Virus record (IMG/VR): IMGVR_UViG_3300040801_001224
Coordinates: 62,001-126,000 of that record
Length of the DNA: 64,000 nt
Origin: a virus
Direction: 5' to 3' (one strand)
The notes beneath the pieces were generated by a model that had not been told where the DNA came from, made no database searches, and saw only the letters and a program-made list of their open reading frames with translations. Shown here piece after piece: positions 53,697-61,482 of this stretch (position 1 is the stretch's first letter; each line of letters starts with the position of its first letter). Made by a program: the position numbers and the translations under genes.

Positions 53697-55823
53697 ATGA
53701 AAAAGATACAAGAAAATGGCTTAGACATTGGTTTAGAGTCACATCAATTTCAAATGAAAGCGTCAGCTAAGGCGTTCTCAATTCTTTCAAGTGGTTTGTA
53801 TTCAAATAAAGTACAAGCTGTAATCCGTGAATTATCATGTAATGCGTATGATGCTCAAGTTGAAGCTGGTAACGCAGACCTCCCGTTCGACGTAAAACTT
53901 CCAGACAATAACTATGGCAAGGACACTTTTTATGTTCGTGACTATGGCACTGGTTTAACTGAAGAGCAGATCTACAATGTGTACACAACTTACTTTGAGT
54001 CTACTAAAACAGAATCAAACGATTATGTCGGTGCGTTAGGCTTAGGTTCCAAATCACCATTCTGTTTAACAGATTCTTTTACTGTTGAATCATTTGTTGA
54101 CGGCAAACTATTAACATTCCTGGCTTTCATTGGTAAAGAAGGTATGCCGGAAATATCTAAAGTTGGTGAAGCAGAGACTACTGAATCAAATGGTTTGAAG
54201 GTGTCTTTTGAAACTGACGCGGGTCCTGGAAAGTTTCGTCGAGAAGCCAGGAACCTTTTCAAATGGTTCCCGGTTGTGCCAAATTTCATAACAAATGAAG
54301 AATTGGCCGTTGAAACTGTTGAGCCATTGCGTACATTGAGTGACACTGTTAAGGTTTACCCGGGTAACGTATTCGGTTACGATGAGCGTATCCTTGTGAA
54401 GCAGGGCACAGTGGTTTATCCGATTCCGGAAAGCATTATGCGACAGCATTTTGCGGAATTTGAATATCTATCATCAATGAGATTGGTCATTGAAGTTGAC
54501 CTCGGTCAAGTGGATATCACTGCCAGCCGTGAGTCATTAAGTTTTGTTGAAATGACAGTCACTAACATGAAAGCTAAGTTTCAGGAAATTGACACTTTAG
54601 TTAGAGGTGCAATTACTGAAGAGCTAGATGTGCAGGAGGGTAATATCTGGAAGCTTACTGAAGCGACGGAAAGACTTGGTCATATCTACCCAAGTAGTTT
54701 AATTTGGGAACATGAAATTGTGCGTAGCCATCCACAGTATGATTCTAATGACTTTAGGTTGCCTGAAACCGAGTACCTTAATAAGAAATCTGAAACTGTT
54801 ACTATTAAAAAGTACAGCACATGGAGTAACCGCATTAAGGGCGGATCCGGCAAGGAGTATCCTTTCCATAGTACGTTTGGTAAAGAGGTGACTGTTAAGG
54901 CCAAAACAAATACTGTGTTTATGGTCAACGACACAACTCGTGGACCATTAAATGTTGCTCGAGAGTACTTGAAAAAGAACACTGTTTCACAGCTTATTGT
55001 AATTGATTACGTTAATCGTAGGAATTATTCTAAGCGTGTTGTTAACCGTATTCTGAAGGAGTTCGAGAATCCAACTAACGTAGTGTTTGTTAGTGATTTG
55101 CCTAAACCGACTCGTATGACGACTAAAATTGATCCTAAAGAGATTCGTATCCGCCAAGCAAATAATATGGACGTTCAGTATTGGGATGCAGATTGGACTA
55201 CACGTAGTTACAATGAAGAACGTGACGGTGATGCTTACTTTGTAAACCTGGAACGTTCTACTATTGTGGATGGCGACTTCGATGGAAAGATTGATGAGAT
55301 GAAGCGCATTGTGGAAAACGTATTCCCTAATTTTTACAATAAGGTTAAGGTGTGTGGTATTCCAAAAGCACAAAAGCACAAGTTGGCTAAGGCTGGCATC
55401 GAGCTTAATTCATTCATTGACTTATTGAAAGAAAAAGTTGCTGAGATTACAGTCAACGACATCCGAATTAAGTCATTCATTGACTTGCCAGATTGGGCTG
55501 ACACAGGTGAGTTTAAGAAGGCTTTTGAAAACGGTGACATCACTGAGCCTAGAGTGGTTGAGATGATGACCCGGTACACCCTTTCTTCAGCAAAGTCTAA
55601 GAATGGTGTTAGCAAGCGATACCTGAAGAACTTAGCATTAAGGTTTGGTATCGAGCTTGCTCCGGAAGTCAAAAACTTCCTGGACAAGGATCCTGAAGCT
55701 ACTGAGGATTACCGAGCCAATGTTACTGCTATTGAAGAGTCATTCCCAATGGTTAAGTTCCACAGGGCAGGTTGGAATACAGACGATGCAACAAAAGCGT
55801 TGGTGGATTACTTAAACGGATAA
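53697..55823 (+). CDS. rIIA: rIIA-like protein (GHKL ATPase fold)
   Basis: This encodes 708 residues, close to T4 rIIA (725). GHKL motifs are intact: IRELSCNAYDA (N49), DYGTGL (D82, G84) and GLGSKSPF (114-122). The order and the following EATETTESNGLKV-like region match rIIA. rIIA and rIIB of T4 act at the membrane against exclusion systems and affect lysis timing. No rIIB partner is adjacent, so it may be elsewhere or absent. AGGAAGG precedes the start and the promoter is of the strong early type. Confidence 0.85.
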   Translation: MKKIQENGLDIGLESHQFQMKASAKAFSILSSGLYSNKVQAVIRELSCNAYDAQVEAGNADLPFDVKLPDNNYGKDTFYVRDYGTGLTEEQIYNVYTTYFESTKTESNDYVGALGLGSKSPFCLTDSFTVESFVDGKLLTFLAFIGKEGMPEISKVGEAETTESNGLKVSFETDAGPGKFRREARNLFKWFPVVPNFITNEELAVETVEPLRTLSDTVKVYPGNVFGYDERILVKQGTVVYPIPESIMRQHFAEFEYLSSMRLVIEVDLGQVDITASRESLSFVEMTVTNMKAKFQEIDTLVRGAITEELDVQEGNIWKLTEATERLGHIYPSSLIWEHEIVRSHPQYDSNDFRLPETEYLNKKSETVTIKKYSTWSNRIKGGSGKEYPFHSTFGKEVTVKAKTNTVFMVNDTTRGPLNVAREYLKKNTVSQLIVIDYVNRRNYSKRVVNRILKEFENPTNVVFVSDLPKPTRMTTKIDPKEIRIRQANNMDVQYWDADWTTRSYNEERDGDAYFVNLERSTIVDGDFDGKIDEMKRIVENVFPNFYNKVKVCGIPKAQKHKLAKAGIELNSFIDLLKEKVAEITVNDIRIKSFIDLPDWADTGEFKKAFENGDITEPRVVEMMTRYTLSSAKSKNGVSKRYLKNLALRFGIELAPEVKNFLDKDPEATEDYRANVTAIEESFPMVKFHRAGWNTDDATKALVDYLNG

Positions 55824-55840
55824 TCATAGCGCAAAAACTT

Positions 55841-55897
55841 AACTCCTATTTGATAAATATTGTATAATAACAATATATACAGATAGGAGTTTTTTTT
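55841..55897 (+). terminator. Terminator/RBS-masking hairpin with an embedded late promoter
   Basis: AACTCCTAT (55841-55849) pairs with ATAGGAGTT (55883-55891), followed by a T run; an inner ATATTGT/ACAATAT stem lies between. The right arm is the RBS of the lipase gene and the late promoter (55852-55859) is in the loop. Confidence 0.75.
55852..55859 (+). promoter_or_regulatory. Late promoter (GATAAATA) inside the hairpin
   Basis: Transcripts starting about 55866 would lack the left arm, freeing AGGAG (55885-55889). Confidence 0.65.
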
Positions 55898-55898
55898 C

Positions 55899-56693
55899 AT
55901 GTCCAGTTTTCTTGAAATCCGCAATGTTGTGGCTAAAGAAATCGACTTAAACAATTGTGATAAAAAATATGATCACAAATATTTCTTAGCATCAATGTAC
56001 TTTGCCCAGCTAGTCTATTTTCGATGGGAGTTTGTCATCTGTTCATTGAAGTCTTTACCTGGTTATGTTTCTCATGAAATATATGATATAGATGGCGTCC
56101 AAGCATTCATGGTAGAATTTGAGAAAACAGCGTGGGTGTCATTCCGTGGCACTGAAATGAAGATCAACGACTGGAAAACAATCCTTAAATTTTGGCAAAA
56201 CGACTACAATAATACTGAAGCTCATGATGGCTTTGCCAGTGCGTTGAGTAAGATCAAAGATCCCGTACTTCGAAAAATTACACAAATGCGAGTAGCTGGC
56301 AAGAGAATACATTTCGTTGGCCATTCAATGGGTGGCGCTCTAGCTACCCTGTTGGCAATTACCCATAAGCCGGAATCCTTAATTACTTTTGGTTGCCCTA
56401 GAGTACTTAAAGGTGATTACTATAAAGAATACTTTCTTTCATTCCCATTTTTTAGAATGGAAAAGCAATGGGATCCTATCACACACATTCCGTGGGCAAT
56501 GCCATTCATCACAACATATAGACATGTTGGCAAGGCGATTGAAATGCCGGGTGAATTTGCCTTCATAAAAAATCATTTCATCAAATCATATTTAAGAACA
56601 GCATTGAACGAATACTATGCTGAATCAACTGGTATCCCAACATCTTTCGCCAGAGTATCAGCAAGAGATCTAAAGCGTATAAAATCATCTTGA
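55899..56693 (+). CDS. Class 3 lipase-like alpha/beta hydrolase
   Basis: This encodes 264 residues with the class 3 lipase pattern: AWVSFRGTE, NTEAHDGFASAL, HFVGHSMGGALATLLA (nucleophile S143 in GHSMG), ITFGCPRV, an aspartate at 192 (QWDPIT) and the catalytic histidine at 209 (YRHVG). All three catalytic residues seem present. No signal peptide is visible, so it would act in the cytoplasm or at the inner membrane, perhaps on host phospholipids during lysis. Its RBS is hidden in the preceding hairpin in read-through RNA and exposed in late RNA, the same arrangement as T4 lysozyme gene e. Confidence 0.85.
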   Translation: MSSFLEIRNVVAKEIDLNNCDKKYDHKYFLASMYFAQLVYFRWEFVICSLKSLPGYVSHEIYDIDGVQAFMVEFEKTAWVSFRGTEMKINDWKTILKFWQNDYNNTEAHDGFASALSKIKDPVLRKITQMRVAGKRIHFVGHSMGGALATLLAITHKPESLITFGCPRVLKGDYYKEYFLSFPFFRMEKQWDPITHIPWAMPFITTYRHVGKAIEMPGEFAFIKNHFIKSYLRTALNEYYAESTGIPTSFARVSARDLKRIKSS

Positions 56694-56718
56694 CAAAACC
56701 ACTACACTATGTTATAAT
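56690..56718 (+). promoter_or_regulatory. Consensus sigma70 early promoter
   Basis: TTGACA (56690-56695), 17 bases, TATAAT (56713-56718). A leader of about 215 bases precedes the CYTH gene. It contains ACCCTGAGGGT at 56869-56879 and no recognised riboswitch. Confidence 0.85.
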
Positions 56719-56939
56719 GTTAGTGTATAGAGGTAAAACTCGTGTGGACGTTCGCGGTGTAAGGGGCTCGTCGGCTGATCTCAATATGAATAACTCAACA
56801 CACCACATACATAGAAGTGTTGACGTTTCTTATAGTAGGCAAAAAACCGCATAATACATGTAAATGACCCTGAGGGTGGTTCTCTATACTTGACATCAGA
56901 AATGATGAGTGATCCGCCCACATATATAAAGGAACTAAT

Positions 56940-57413
56940 ATGAGTAAAGAAATCGAACGAAAGTTTTTAGTAAATCAGAAACAATTGCCAGCATTATTTG
57001 ATCCAGACTATATCATCCAGGGATATTTACATTCTGATGAAAACAAATCAATCCGAGTGCGTGTCAACAGTGATGGATATAATGCTAAAGGCACACTGAC
57101 AGTTAAGAGTCGTCGTGTAGGCTTAACCTGTGACGAATATGAATATGAAATCCACCCAGACGATGCTCAAGAAATGCTTGATAATATGTGTGACAAAACA
57201 ATGTGTAAAGAACGCTATTACATCAAGCACGATGATCATATGTGGGAGATTGACGTGTTCCAGGGTGATAGTGAAGGGCTTGTTATTGCTGAAATAGAAC
57301 TGTCTACTGAAGGTGAGAAGTTTCCATTTCCAGACTGGGTTGATGCCGAGATATCAGATGATCCCAAGTATTTGAATGTCAATTTATTGGAAAATCCTTA
57401 TAAAAATTGGTAA
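56940..57413 (+). CDS. CYTH domain protein (triphosphate-processing family)
   Basis: This encodes 157 residues with the ExExK-type signature EIERKF at 4-9, then SIRVRV, LTVKSRR, EYEYEI and IAEIELSTEG. These residues line the triphosphate tunnel of CYTH enzymes (inorganic triphosphatase, thiamine triphosphatase, CyaB-type adenylate cyclase). The product could hydrolyse triphosphates or make a cyclic nucleotide; the sequence does not decide. AAGGAA precedes the start. It stands next to the flagellar genes and after the c-di-GMP enzyme, so a signalling role is possible. Confidence 0.85.
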   Translation: MSKEIERKFLVNQKQLPALFDPDYIIQGYLHSDENKSIRVRVNSDGYNAKGTLTVKSRRVGLTCDEYEYEIHPDDAQEMLDNMCDKTMCKERYYIKHDDHMWEIDVFQGDSEGLVIAEIELSTEGEKFPFPDWVDAEISDDPKYLNVNLLENPYKNW

Positions 57414-57422
57414 TTTACATTC

Positions 57423-57450
57423 TGTAACATTCGTAACATTCGTAACACTT
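57423..57450 (+). repeat. Three-copy 9-base tandem repeat upstream of flagellin
   Basis: Near-identical units of CGTAACATT (TGTAACATT, CGTAACATT, CGTAACACT), 93 bases before the flagellin start. It could be a binding site. Confidence 0.6.
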
Positions 57451-57498
57451 AACAGGCTCAAAATACCCGTAACCGACCCAAAACCAGGGTACTCAAAG

Positions 57499-57506
57499 CA
57501 TAAATA
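57499..57506 (+). promoter_or_regulatory. Late promoter variant (CATAAATA) of the flagellin operon
   Basis: 36 bases before the flagellin ATG. A TATAAT at 57522-57527 lacks a good -35. Confidence 0.5.
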
Positions 57507-57542
57507 AAAGTGTAGAGCATATATAATCGAGGAGAAAGGAAT

Positions 57543-58358
57543 ATGATTACTATTAATTCAAACACATTGGCTTCATCTATTAGTAATAACTTTAATAGTA
57601 TTAGCAAGCGCATCGATGATGTTTCACGTTCAATTGCGTCAGGCAAGAGAATTAACTCAGCTAAGGATGACCCTGCTGGCTTATTCCAAGCAAACGCATT
57701 ACGCACACAGACGAGCTCATACAACGTAGTTCGCAATAACTTAACATTTGGTACTTCACTATTGGAAACAGCAAGTTCAGCATTAAGCACAGTCGTAAAT
57801 GACTTGGGCAAGATGCGTGACCTAGCTGTCCAGGCGGCAAGTGGCACACTTTCAACAGAAGGTCGTGCGGCACTACAGGCAACATTTGCAGAATACCAGT
57901 CACAGATTGATGATACGGTATCTAACGCATCAGTATTCGGCCAGAACTTAGTTTCGGCGGCCGCGGCAGATGTTGATATCCAGTCAGGCATCAACGCAGG
58001 TCAGACAACTACCGTTACAGCGGCGGCTTCAGATGCTACGACATTGGGTGTTAATGCGTTAGACTTAACTTCAGAAGCAAATGCGTCAGCGGCTATCACA
58101 GCCATTGATACTGCTATTGCTACGGCCGGTACTAACCAGTCTACGTTTGGTGCCCAGTTAAATCGCATTGAATCAATTGACGCAAATGTGGCTAACATTG
58201 TTGAAAATTTAGAATCAGCACGTTCACGTATTGAGGATGCTGATGTAGCACAGCTAACAACAGACCTAGCACAGTTGCAGGTTCAACAGCAGTTAGCGTC
58301 AGCAATGTTAGGAATTGCTAACCAGTTACCACAGAGCTTCTTAACACTATTACGTTAA
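57543..58358 (+). CDS. fliC: Flagellin (complete, D0/D1-type)
   Basis: This encodes 271 residues beginning MITINSNTLASSISNNFNS. The N-terminal D0/D1 domain is canonical: SGKRINSAKDDPAGL (residues about 33-47), NVVRNNLTFGTSLLETA. The C-terminal half ends in LNRIESIDANVANIVENLES, ARSRIEDADVAQ and IANQLPQSFLTLLR, the classic flagellin C-terminal helix. The central region is short and Ala/Thr-rich, so no large D2/D3 domain is present. All segments needed for export by the flagellar type III system and for filament assembly look intact. A GGAGAAAGGA RBS and a late-type promoter suggest abundant, late expression. FlaG and FliS genes follow. Confidence 0.93.
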   Translation: MITINSNTLASSISNNFNSISKRIDDVSRSIASGKRINSAKDDPAGLFQANALRTQTSSYNVVRNNLTFGTSLLETASSALSTVVNDLGKMRDLAVQAASGTLSTEGRAALQATFAEYQSQIDDTVSNASVFGQNLVSAAAADVDIQSGINAGQTTTVTAAASDATTLGVNALDLTSEANASAAITAIDTAIATAGTNQSTFGAQLNRIESIDANVANIVENLESARSRIEDADVAQLTTDLAQLQVQQQLASAMLGIANQLPQSFLTLLR

Positions 58359-58371
58359 AGGGTGAATAACA

Positions 58372-58722
58372 ATGGACGTTGGCCAAGTTAAATCACAGTA
58401 TAGCTTAGTAGCAGGGAATAAAGGAGACATCAAACCTCCCGAGCCTCCTAAAGGAACTGCTACTGAACCGCTCGTTCGTGATTACAGCATTGAAGAGATG
58501 CAGGATTTGGCTCGGGCGGCAAATGCTTCTATGCCCAATAGTAGTATTCGTTTTAAGATTGATGAACAAGGCGAGCCGCCTATCATTGTCATTATTGATC
58601 CAGAAACAGATGAAATAGTAAGACAGATACCTCCAGAAGAGATTCAAAATATCAGAGATATGGTTGAGTCTCTTCAAAATGGAGAAAGTTACATAACTAA
58701 TTTTATAGATAGGTACGCATAA
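58372..58722 (+). CDS. flaG: FlaG family protein
   Basis: This encodes 116 residues. The C-terminal half has the FlaG pattern: SIRFKIDEQGEPPIIVIIDP, then ETDEIVRQIPPEEI (residues 58-92). The N-terminal 35 residues are a flexible, proline-rich segment (KPPEPPKGTATEP). FlaG is encoded beside flagellin in many bacteria and influences filament length. Its start is 14 bases after flagellin and its last base is shared with the next ATG. Confidence 0.88.
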   Translation: MDVGQVKSQYSLVAGNKGDIKPPEPPKGTATEPLVRDYSIEEMQDLARAANASMPNSSIRFKIDEQGEPPIIVIIDPETDEIVRQIPPEEIQNIRDMVESLQNGESYITNFIDRYA

Positions 58723-59072
58723 TGAATACAGGCATAGATGCTTATAAAAAAGTTTCAGTAGAAACATCCACTCCGGAAGATCTTTCAATGAAGGTCATTA
58801 ACAGTATCCTTTCATACATTAAGGAAGCACAACTCCTGCCATTGGAGACACCAAAGTACAAAGAGTGTTTACTTAATGCTCAGATGCTTTGTGTGGGCGC
58901 CATATTTAGTCTATCAGGCAATGAGCGCACAAAGGCTAATGTTGTACTGACTAACGTATTTGACAGTGTTCAAAGTGAACTATTGCTTGTTTTAAAAGAT
59001 GGTACCGGTGACCTAAACCAATGTAAGCGTCTACTAAGCCTATTAACTGAAAAGCCAGAATACATAGGATAG
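58722..59072 (+). CDS. fliS: FliS-like flagellin chaperone
   Basis: This encodes 116 residues. The N-terminus GIDAYKKVSVETSTPEDL is the FliS signature (AY..v.v.T.sPe.L). The rest is a four-helix bundle of the expected length (FliS is about 125 residues). FliS binds the C-terminal helix of flagellin in the cytoplasm and delivers it for export. It is coupled to FlaG (TAATG-type overlap). The combination with flagellin and FlaG makes the assignment strong, although the middle helices are diverged. Confidence 0.85.
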   Translation: MNTGIDAYKKVSVETSTPEDLSMKVINSILSYIKEAQLLPLETPKYKECLLNAQMLCVGAIFSLSGNERTKANVVLTNVFDSVQSELLLVLKDGTGDLNQCKRLLSLLTEKPEYIG

Positions 59073-59073
59073 T

Positions 59074-59081
59074 GATAAATA
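59074..59081 (+). promoter_or_regulatory. Late promoter (GATAAATA)
   Basis: 33 bases before the exported coiled-coil gene at 59114. Confidence 0.65.
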
Positions 59082-59113
59082 AGTGTACTAATAACCATTT
59101 AATGGAGTACACA

Positions 59114-59755
59114 ATGAAATATATATTACTTGCGATTACACTTGCCTTCACACTTATCACACAAGCAAGTGATGAAAAATCCGTTAATCAAATACCACAA
59201 GCGGCGACTAAGTCACTTGATAGGCTACTTAAATCACAAGACAACAGCGCCGAAGCTCGCTTAAAGAGACAAGTCATCCAGCTACAGAATGAACTTCGCT
59301 CAGCCAATCGAGCTTATTACGCATTGTCTAAAGAAAACGAAGATCTTAGAATTCAACTTGAAGCATCACAGCAATCTGAAGCATATGCCGAACCTGAAGA
59401 AGAATTATATACAGCTGAGCAAGTTGAAGAACTAGTCCAGAACGCACAGAACGAAGTGTGGTCAGACAGCATGATCTACAGAATTGCTGAGCGTGAATAC
59501 TTACTGGCTCAAGACAATATCGTTCATGGAAAATTTATAGTAGAAGATATGTTAGCTTCAGATTATGCTAACCTACGCTCAGTATATGGCGAAGATTTTG
59601 ATTTTAGCTCTTATGTAGGTAAAGCAGTTGAAGAGTACAGAACTTACTTTGAAGCCAGATTCCCGCGTGGTGAAGAGTTACATAAAGCAACCACTGAAAT
59701 ATTATCAGCAATGTGTACAGTGGGTCCACAAGAACCAGAATTAGGAATTGAATAA
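59114..59755 (+). CDS. Exported coiled-coil protein
   Basis: This encodes 213 residues from MKYILLAITLAFTLITQA, a clear signal peptide with cleavage probably after QAS or nearby; a longer frame from 59072 would bury it. GGAG lies upstream of 59114. A coiled coil (ARLKRQVIQLQNELRSANRA) runs from about 50 to 95, followed by a helical acidic domain. It is exported to the periplasm and follows the flagellar genes. It may link to the envelope or motor; the family is unknown. Confidence 0.6.
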   Translation: MKYILLAITLAFTLITQASDEKSVNQIPQAATKSLDRLLKSQDNSAEARLKRQVIQLQNELRSANRAYYALSKENEDLRIQLEASQQSEAYAEPEEELYTAEQVEELVQNAQNEVWSDSMIYRIAEREYLLAQDNIVHGKFIVEDMLASDYANLRSVYGEDFDFSSYVGKAVEEYRTYFEARFPRGEELHKATTEILSAMCTVGPQEPELGIE

Positions 59756-59758
59756 AAA

Positions 59759-60214
59759 ATGCCACCAGAAGATAACAGAGAAGGTATTCTATTAGAAATA
59801 TCACCAATACAGTTTGTGAGTGTAGTTGGAACAATAGCATCTGCTATCGTTGGCGTTACTATATATGTTGTTTTAAACTACACACCACTCAACTCGCACA
59901 CGACTCTATCACAGAAACATGATGCTCTATCAGGAAAGACTACTACGATTATCGAAGAGAACGCAAAGGTGCCAGTGGCACTGGACGTTATGTCCAGTAA
60001 AATCGTTGATCTAACCCAAGACATTGACAGCAAAATAGCAGAAGTTGAAGAAAGAAATCTAACCCTACGTAGGAATGTGTTGATACGTATCAAGGACGAC
60101 GTTGGCGGTGTTGCCAACATGAAAAAAGAACATCGTGCTGAACTACGTGACATTGAAGACATTATGCTACAGCAAGGATACTTATCCCCAGCCTCGAGGA
60201 CACAGGGCCTGTAA
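59759..60214 (+). CDS. Single-span membrane coiled-coil protein
   Basis: This encodes 151 residues. One membrane helix is at about 19-40 (FVSVVGTIASAIVGVTIYVV), followed by a long helical domain (SSKIVDLTQDIDSKIAEVEE). It starts four bases after the exported coiled-coil gene. The pair resembles a two-component envelope device such as a spanin or an envelope-anchored complex, but neither matches a known spanin. The topology is inferred. Confidence 0.6.
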   Translation: MPPEDNREGILLEISPIQFVSVVGTIASAIVGVTIYVVLNYTPLNSHTTLSQKHDALSGKTTTIIEENAKVPVALDVMSSKIVDLTQDIDSKIAEVEERNLTLRRNVLIRIKDDVGGVANMKKEHRAELRDIEDIMLQQGYLSPASRTQGL

Positions 60215-60220
60215 AATAGG

Positions 60221-60249
60221 TTGACAGCACCACTTATTTGTAGTATAAT
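60221..60249 (+). promoter_or_regulatory. Consensus sigma70 early promoter
   Basis: TTGACA (60221-60226), 17 bases, TATAAT (60244-60249). Confidence 0.85.
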
Positions 60250-60272
60250 ATATACATAAATAAGGAGACTGT

Positions 60273-60419
60273 GTGAGACAGGTTTTCAAATACCGCCACC
60301 ACAAGATACGTAGTATACAAAAGTGGGGCAAAAATTCACCAACTAGGAAACACAAGGAGCCTAGTAATGATGAAGCACAACTACATAGCAGTACTACAGG
60401 AAAGACTAAGTCGGTTTAA
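60273..60419 (+). CDS. Small basic protein (GTG start)
   Basis: This encodes 48 residues from GTG at 60273, five bases after AAGGAG: MRQVFKYRHHKIRSIQKW..., very basic. It overlaps the next gene by about 50 bases. The family is unknown. The strong promoter and RBS support it; the overlap and lack of homologues in memory weigh against it. Confidence 0.45.
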   Translation: MRQVFKYRHHKIRSIQKWGKNSPTRKHKEPSNDEAQLHSSTTGKTKSV

Positions 60420-60774
60420 CGGTGACATAGAAGTAACAGTTAAAGATGACTGTTTAATACTGGATGGAGTTACTCAAAAAGTACACTCAATGTTACAGCT
60501 TCAGTTTAGAGCACCGCATTATATGGATGATGTAGGAAGAACAGTTGTGCCATTTGAAGATCCTTTGGCACGTATCTTGACGAGCAACGAACACGCTCTT
60601 CTCGACGAGCTTATTGATGGCCTCTCTCTTCCCTTATTGTTAGTAAACTTTGGTATCAGAGAATATGATCCTAAAATGGGTTATATAAAATTTGTATCCG
60701 AGGAAGATATTTTCGCAATGGAGTTCCGCATGATTGAGAACGCCATTGATCATGAAGATACCTTAATGGTTTGA
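60367..60774 (+). CDS. Hypothetical protein
   Basis: This encodes 135 residues (MMKHNYIAVLQERLSRFNGD); the second ATG (60370) is equally possible. AAGGAG is well placed. It is an alpha/beta protein with no recognised motif and is transcribed from the early promoter at 60221. Confidence 0.6.
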   Translation: MMKHNYIAVLQERLSRFNGDIEVTVKDDCLILDGVTQKVHSMLQLQFRAPHYMDDVGRTVVPFEDPLARILTSNEHALLDELIDGLSLPLLLVNFGIREYDPKMGYIKFVSEEDIFAMEFRMIENAIDHEDTLMV

Positions 60775-60780
60775 TAAATA
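60773..60780 (+). promoter_or_regulatory. Late promoter (GATAAATA)
   Basis: Overlaps the preceding stop. The leader (60787-60880) has two ACACCTGC copies (60787 and 60815) and a GGTGT/ACACC hairpin. Confidence 0.55.
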
Positions 60781-60880
60781 TTCGTATACACCTGCCTTAG
60801 GACCGGTGTGTGCGACACCTGCAAGGAATACTGATTCGCTACCAGGAAAACAGAGTGGTGTGACAGAGGGAGAGACCCAT

Positions 60881-61084
60881 ATGATAGAAAGAATAAATTT
60901 CAAAGAGTTGAACGACTGGTTCGACATCCCCCTCAAAAAAGATATCACTAAAAAAGAATTTGAAGAAATATACAATTGGGTAGAGGAAAACGCAGAATAC
61001 GATTATATTGTTGGTTTCGCGTATGTGAGTTTTCAAGATGAACAAGACGCCTTTACCTTTAGTATGAATTTTGGAGTAGGATAA
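60881..61084 (+). CDS. Hypothetical protein
   Basis: This encodes 67 residues starting MIERINFKELNDWFDIPLKK behind GAGGGAGA; the frame extends to 60806 but lies in the leader. Its last base is the first of the next ATG. Acidic, helical; no family recognised. Confidence 0.55.
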   Translation: MIERINFKELNDWFDIPLKKDITKKEFEEIYNWVEENAEYDYIVGFAYVSFQDEQDAFTFSMNFGVG

Positions 61085-61482
61085 TGGAACAACTACTTAT
61101 TGATTATCTTTCGTTTTATAAGCCTTTACTAGAAGGATCTGGCGAAGCAGGCCCATTTTTTCTACTCGCCATAGGATTATGGCACGTTGGTCTGTTACAC
61201 ATTCTATTGAAGGTGATAGAAAAAACACCTGGCTTTTACCGCAAGTTTATCAGGAAAGATGAGTTTGCTTTAGGCTGGGATTACGATGTCGCTATACAGC
61301 GTGATCGGGATGATCCATATGATAAAATATATTACAAGGATGGTCAATTATTTAGACGATCCAAAGACATAGTGCGTAGCAAATCATACGCAAGGCAAGC
61401 GAATGCCGCAAAGAAAATAATGCTTAAACAAGGACGTAGAAAATATGGCAAATCTAAATATAGCTTCAAATCCAAACCCTAA
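61084..61482 (+). CDS. Membrane-anchored protein with a basic tail
   Basis: This encodes 132 residues. One hydrophobic segment at about 22-46 (GPFFLLAIGLWHVGLLHILL) and a highly basic C-terminus (KIMLKQGRRKYGKSKYSFKS). The function is unknown. It overlaps the next gene by 38 bases. Confidence 0.55.
   Translation: MEQLLIDYLSFYKPLLEGSGEAGPFFLLAIGLWHVGLLHILLKVIEKTPGFYRKFIRKDEFALGWDYDVAIQRDRDDPYDKIYYKDGQLFRRSKDIVRSKSYARQANAAKKIMLKQGRRKYGKSKYSFKSKP

Noticed and set aside
57543-59072. Host chromosomal flagellar locus captured by misassembly
   Set aside because: The genes are embedded without a break between phage-type genes with the same promoters and overlaps, and no other flagellar genes follow.
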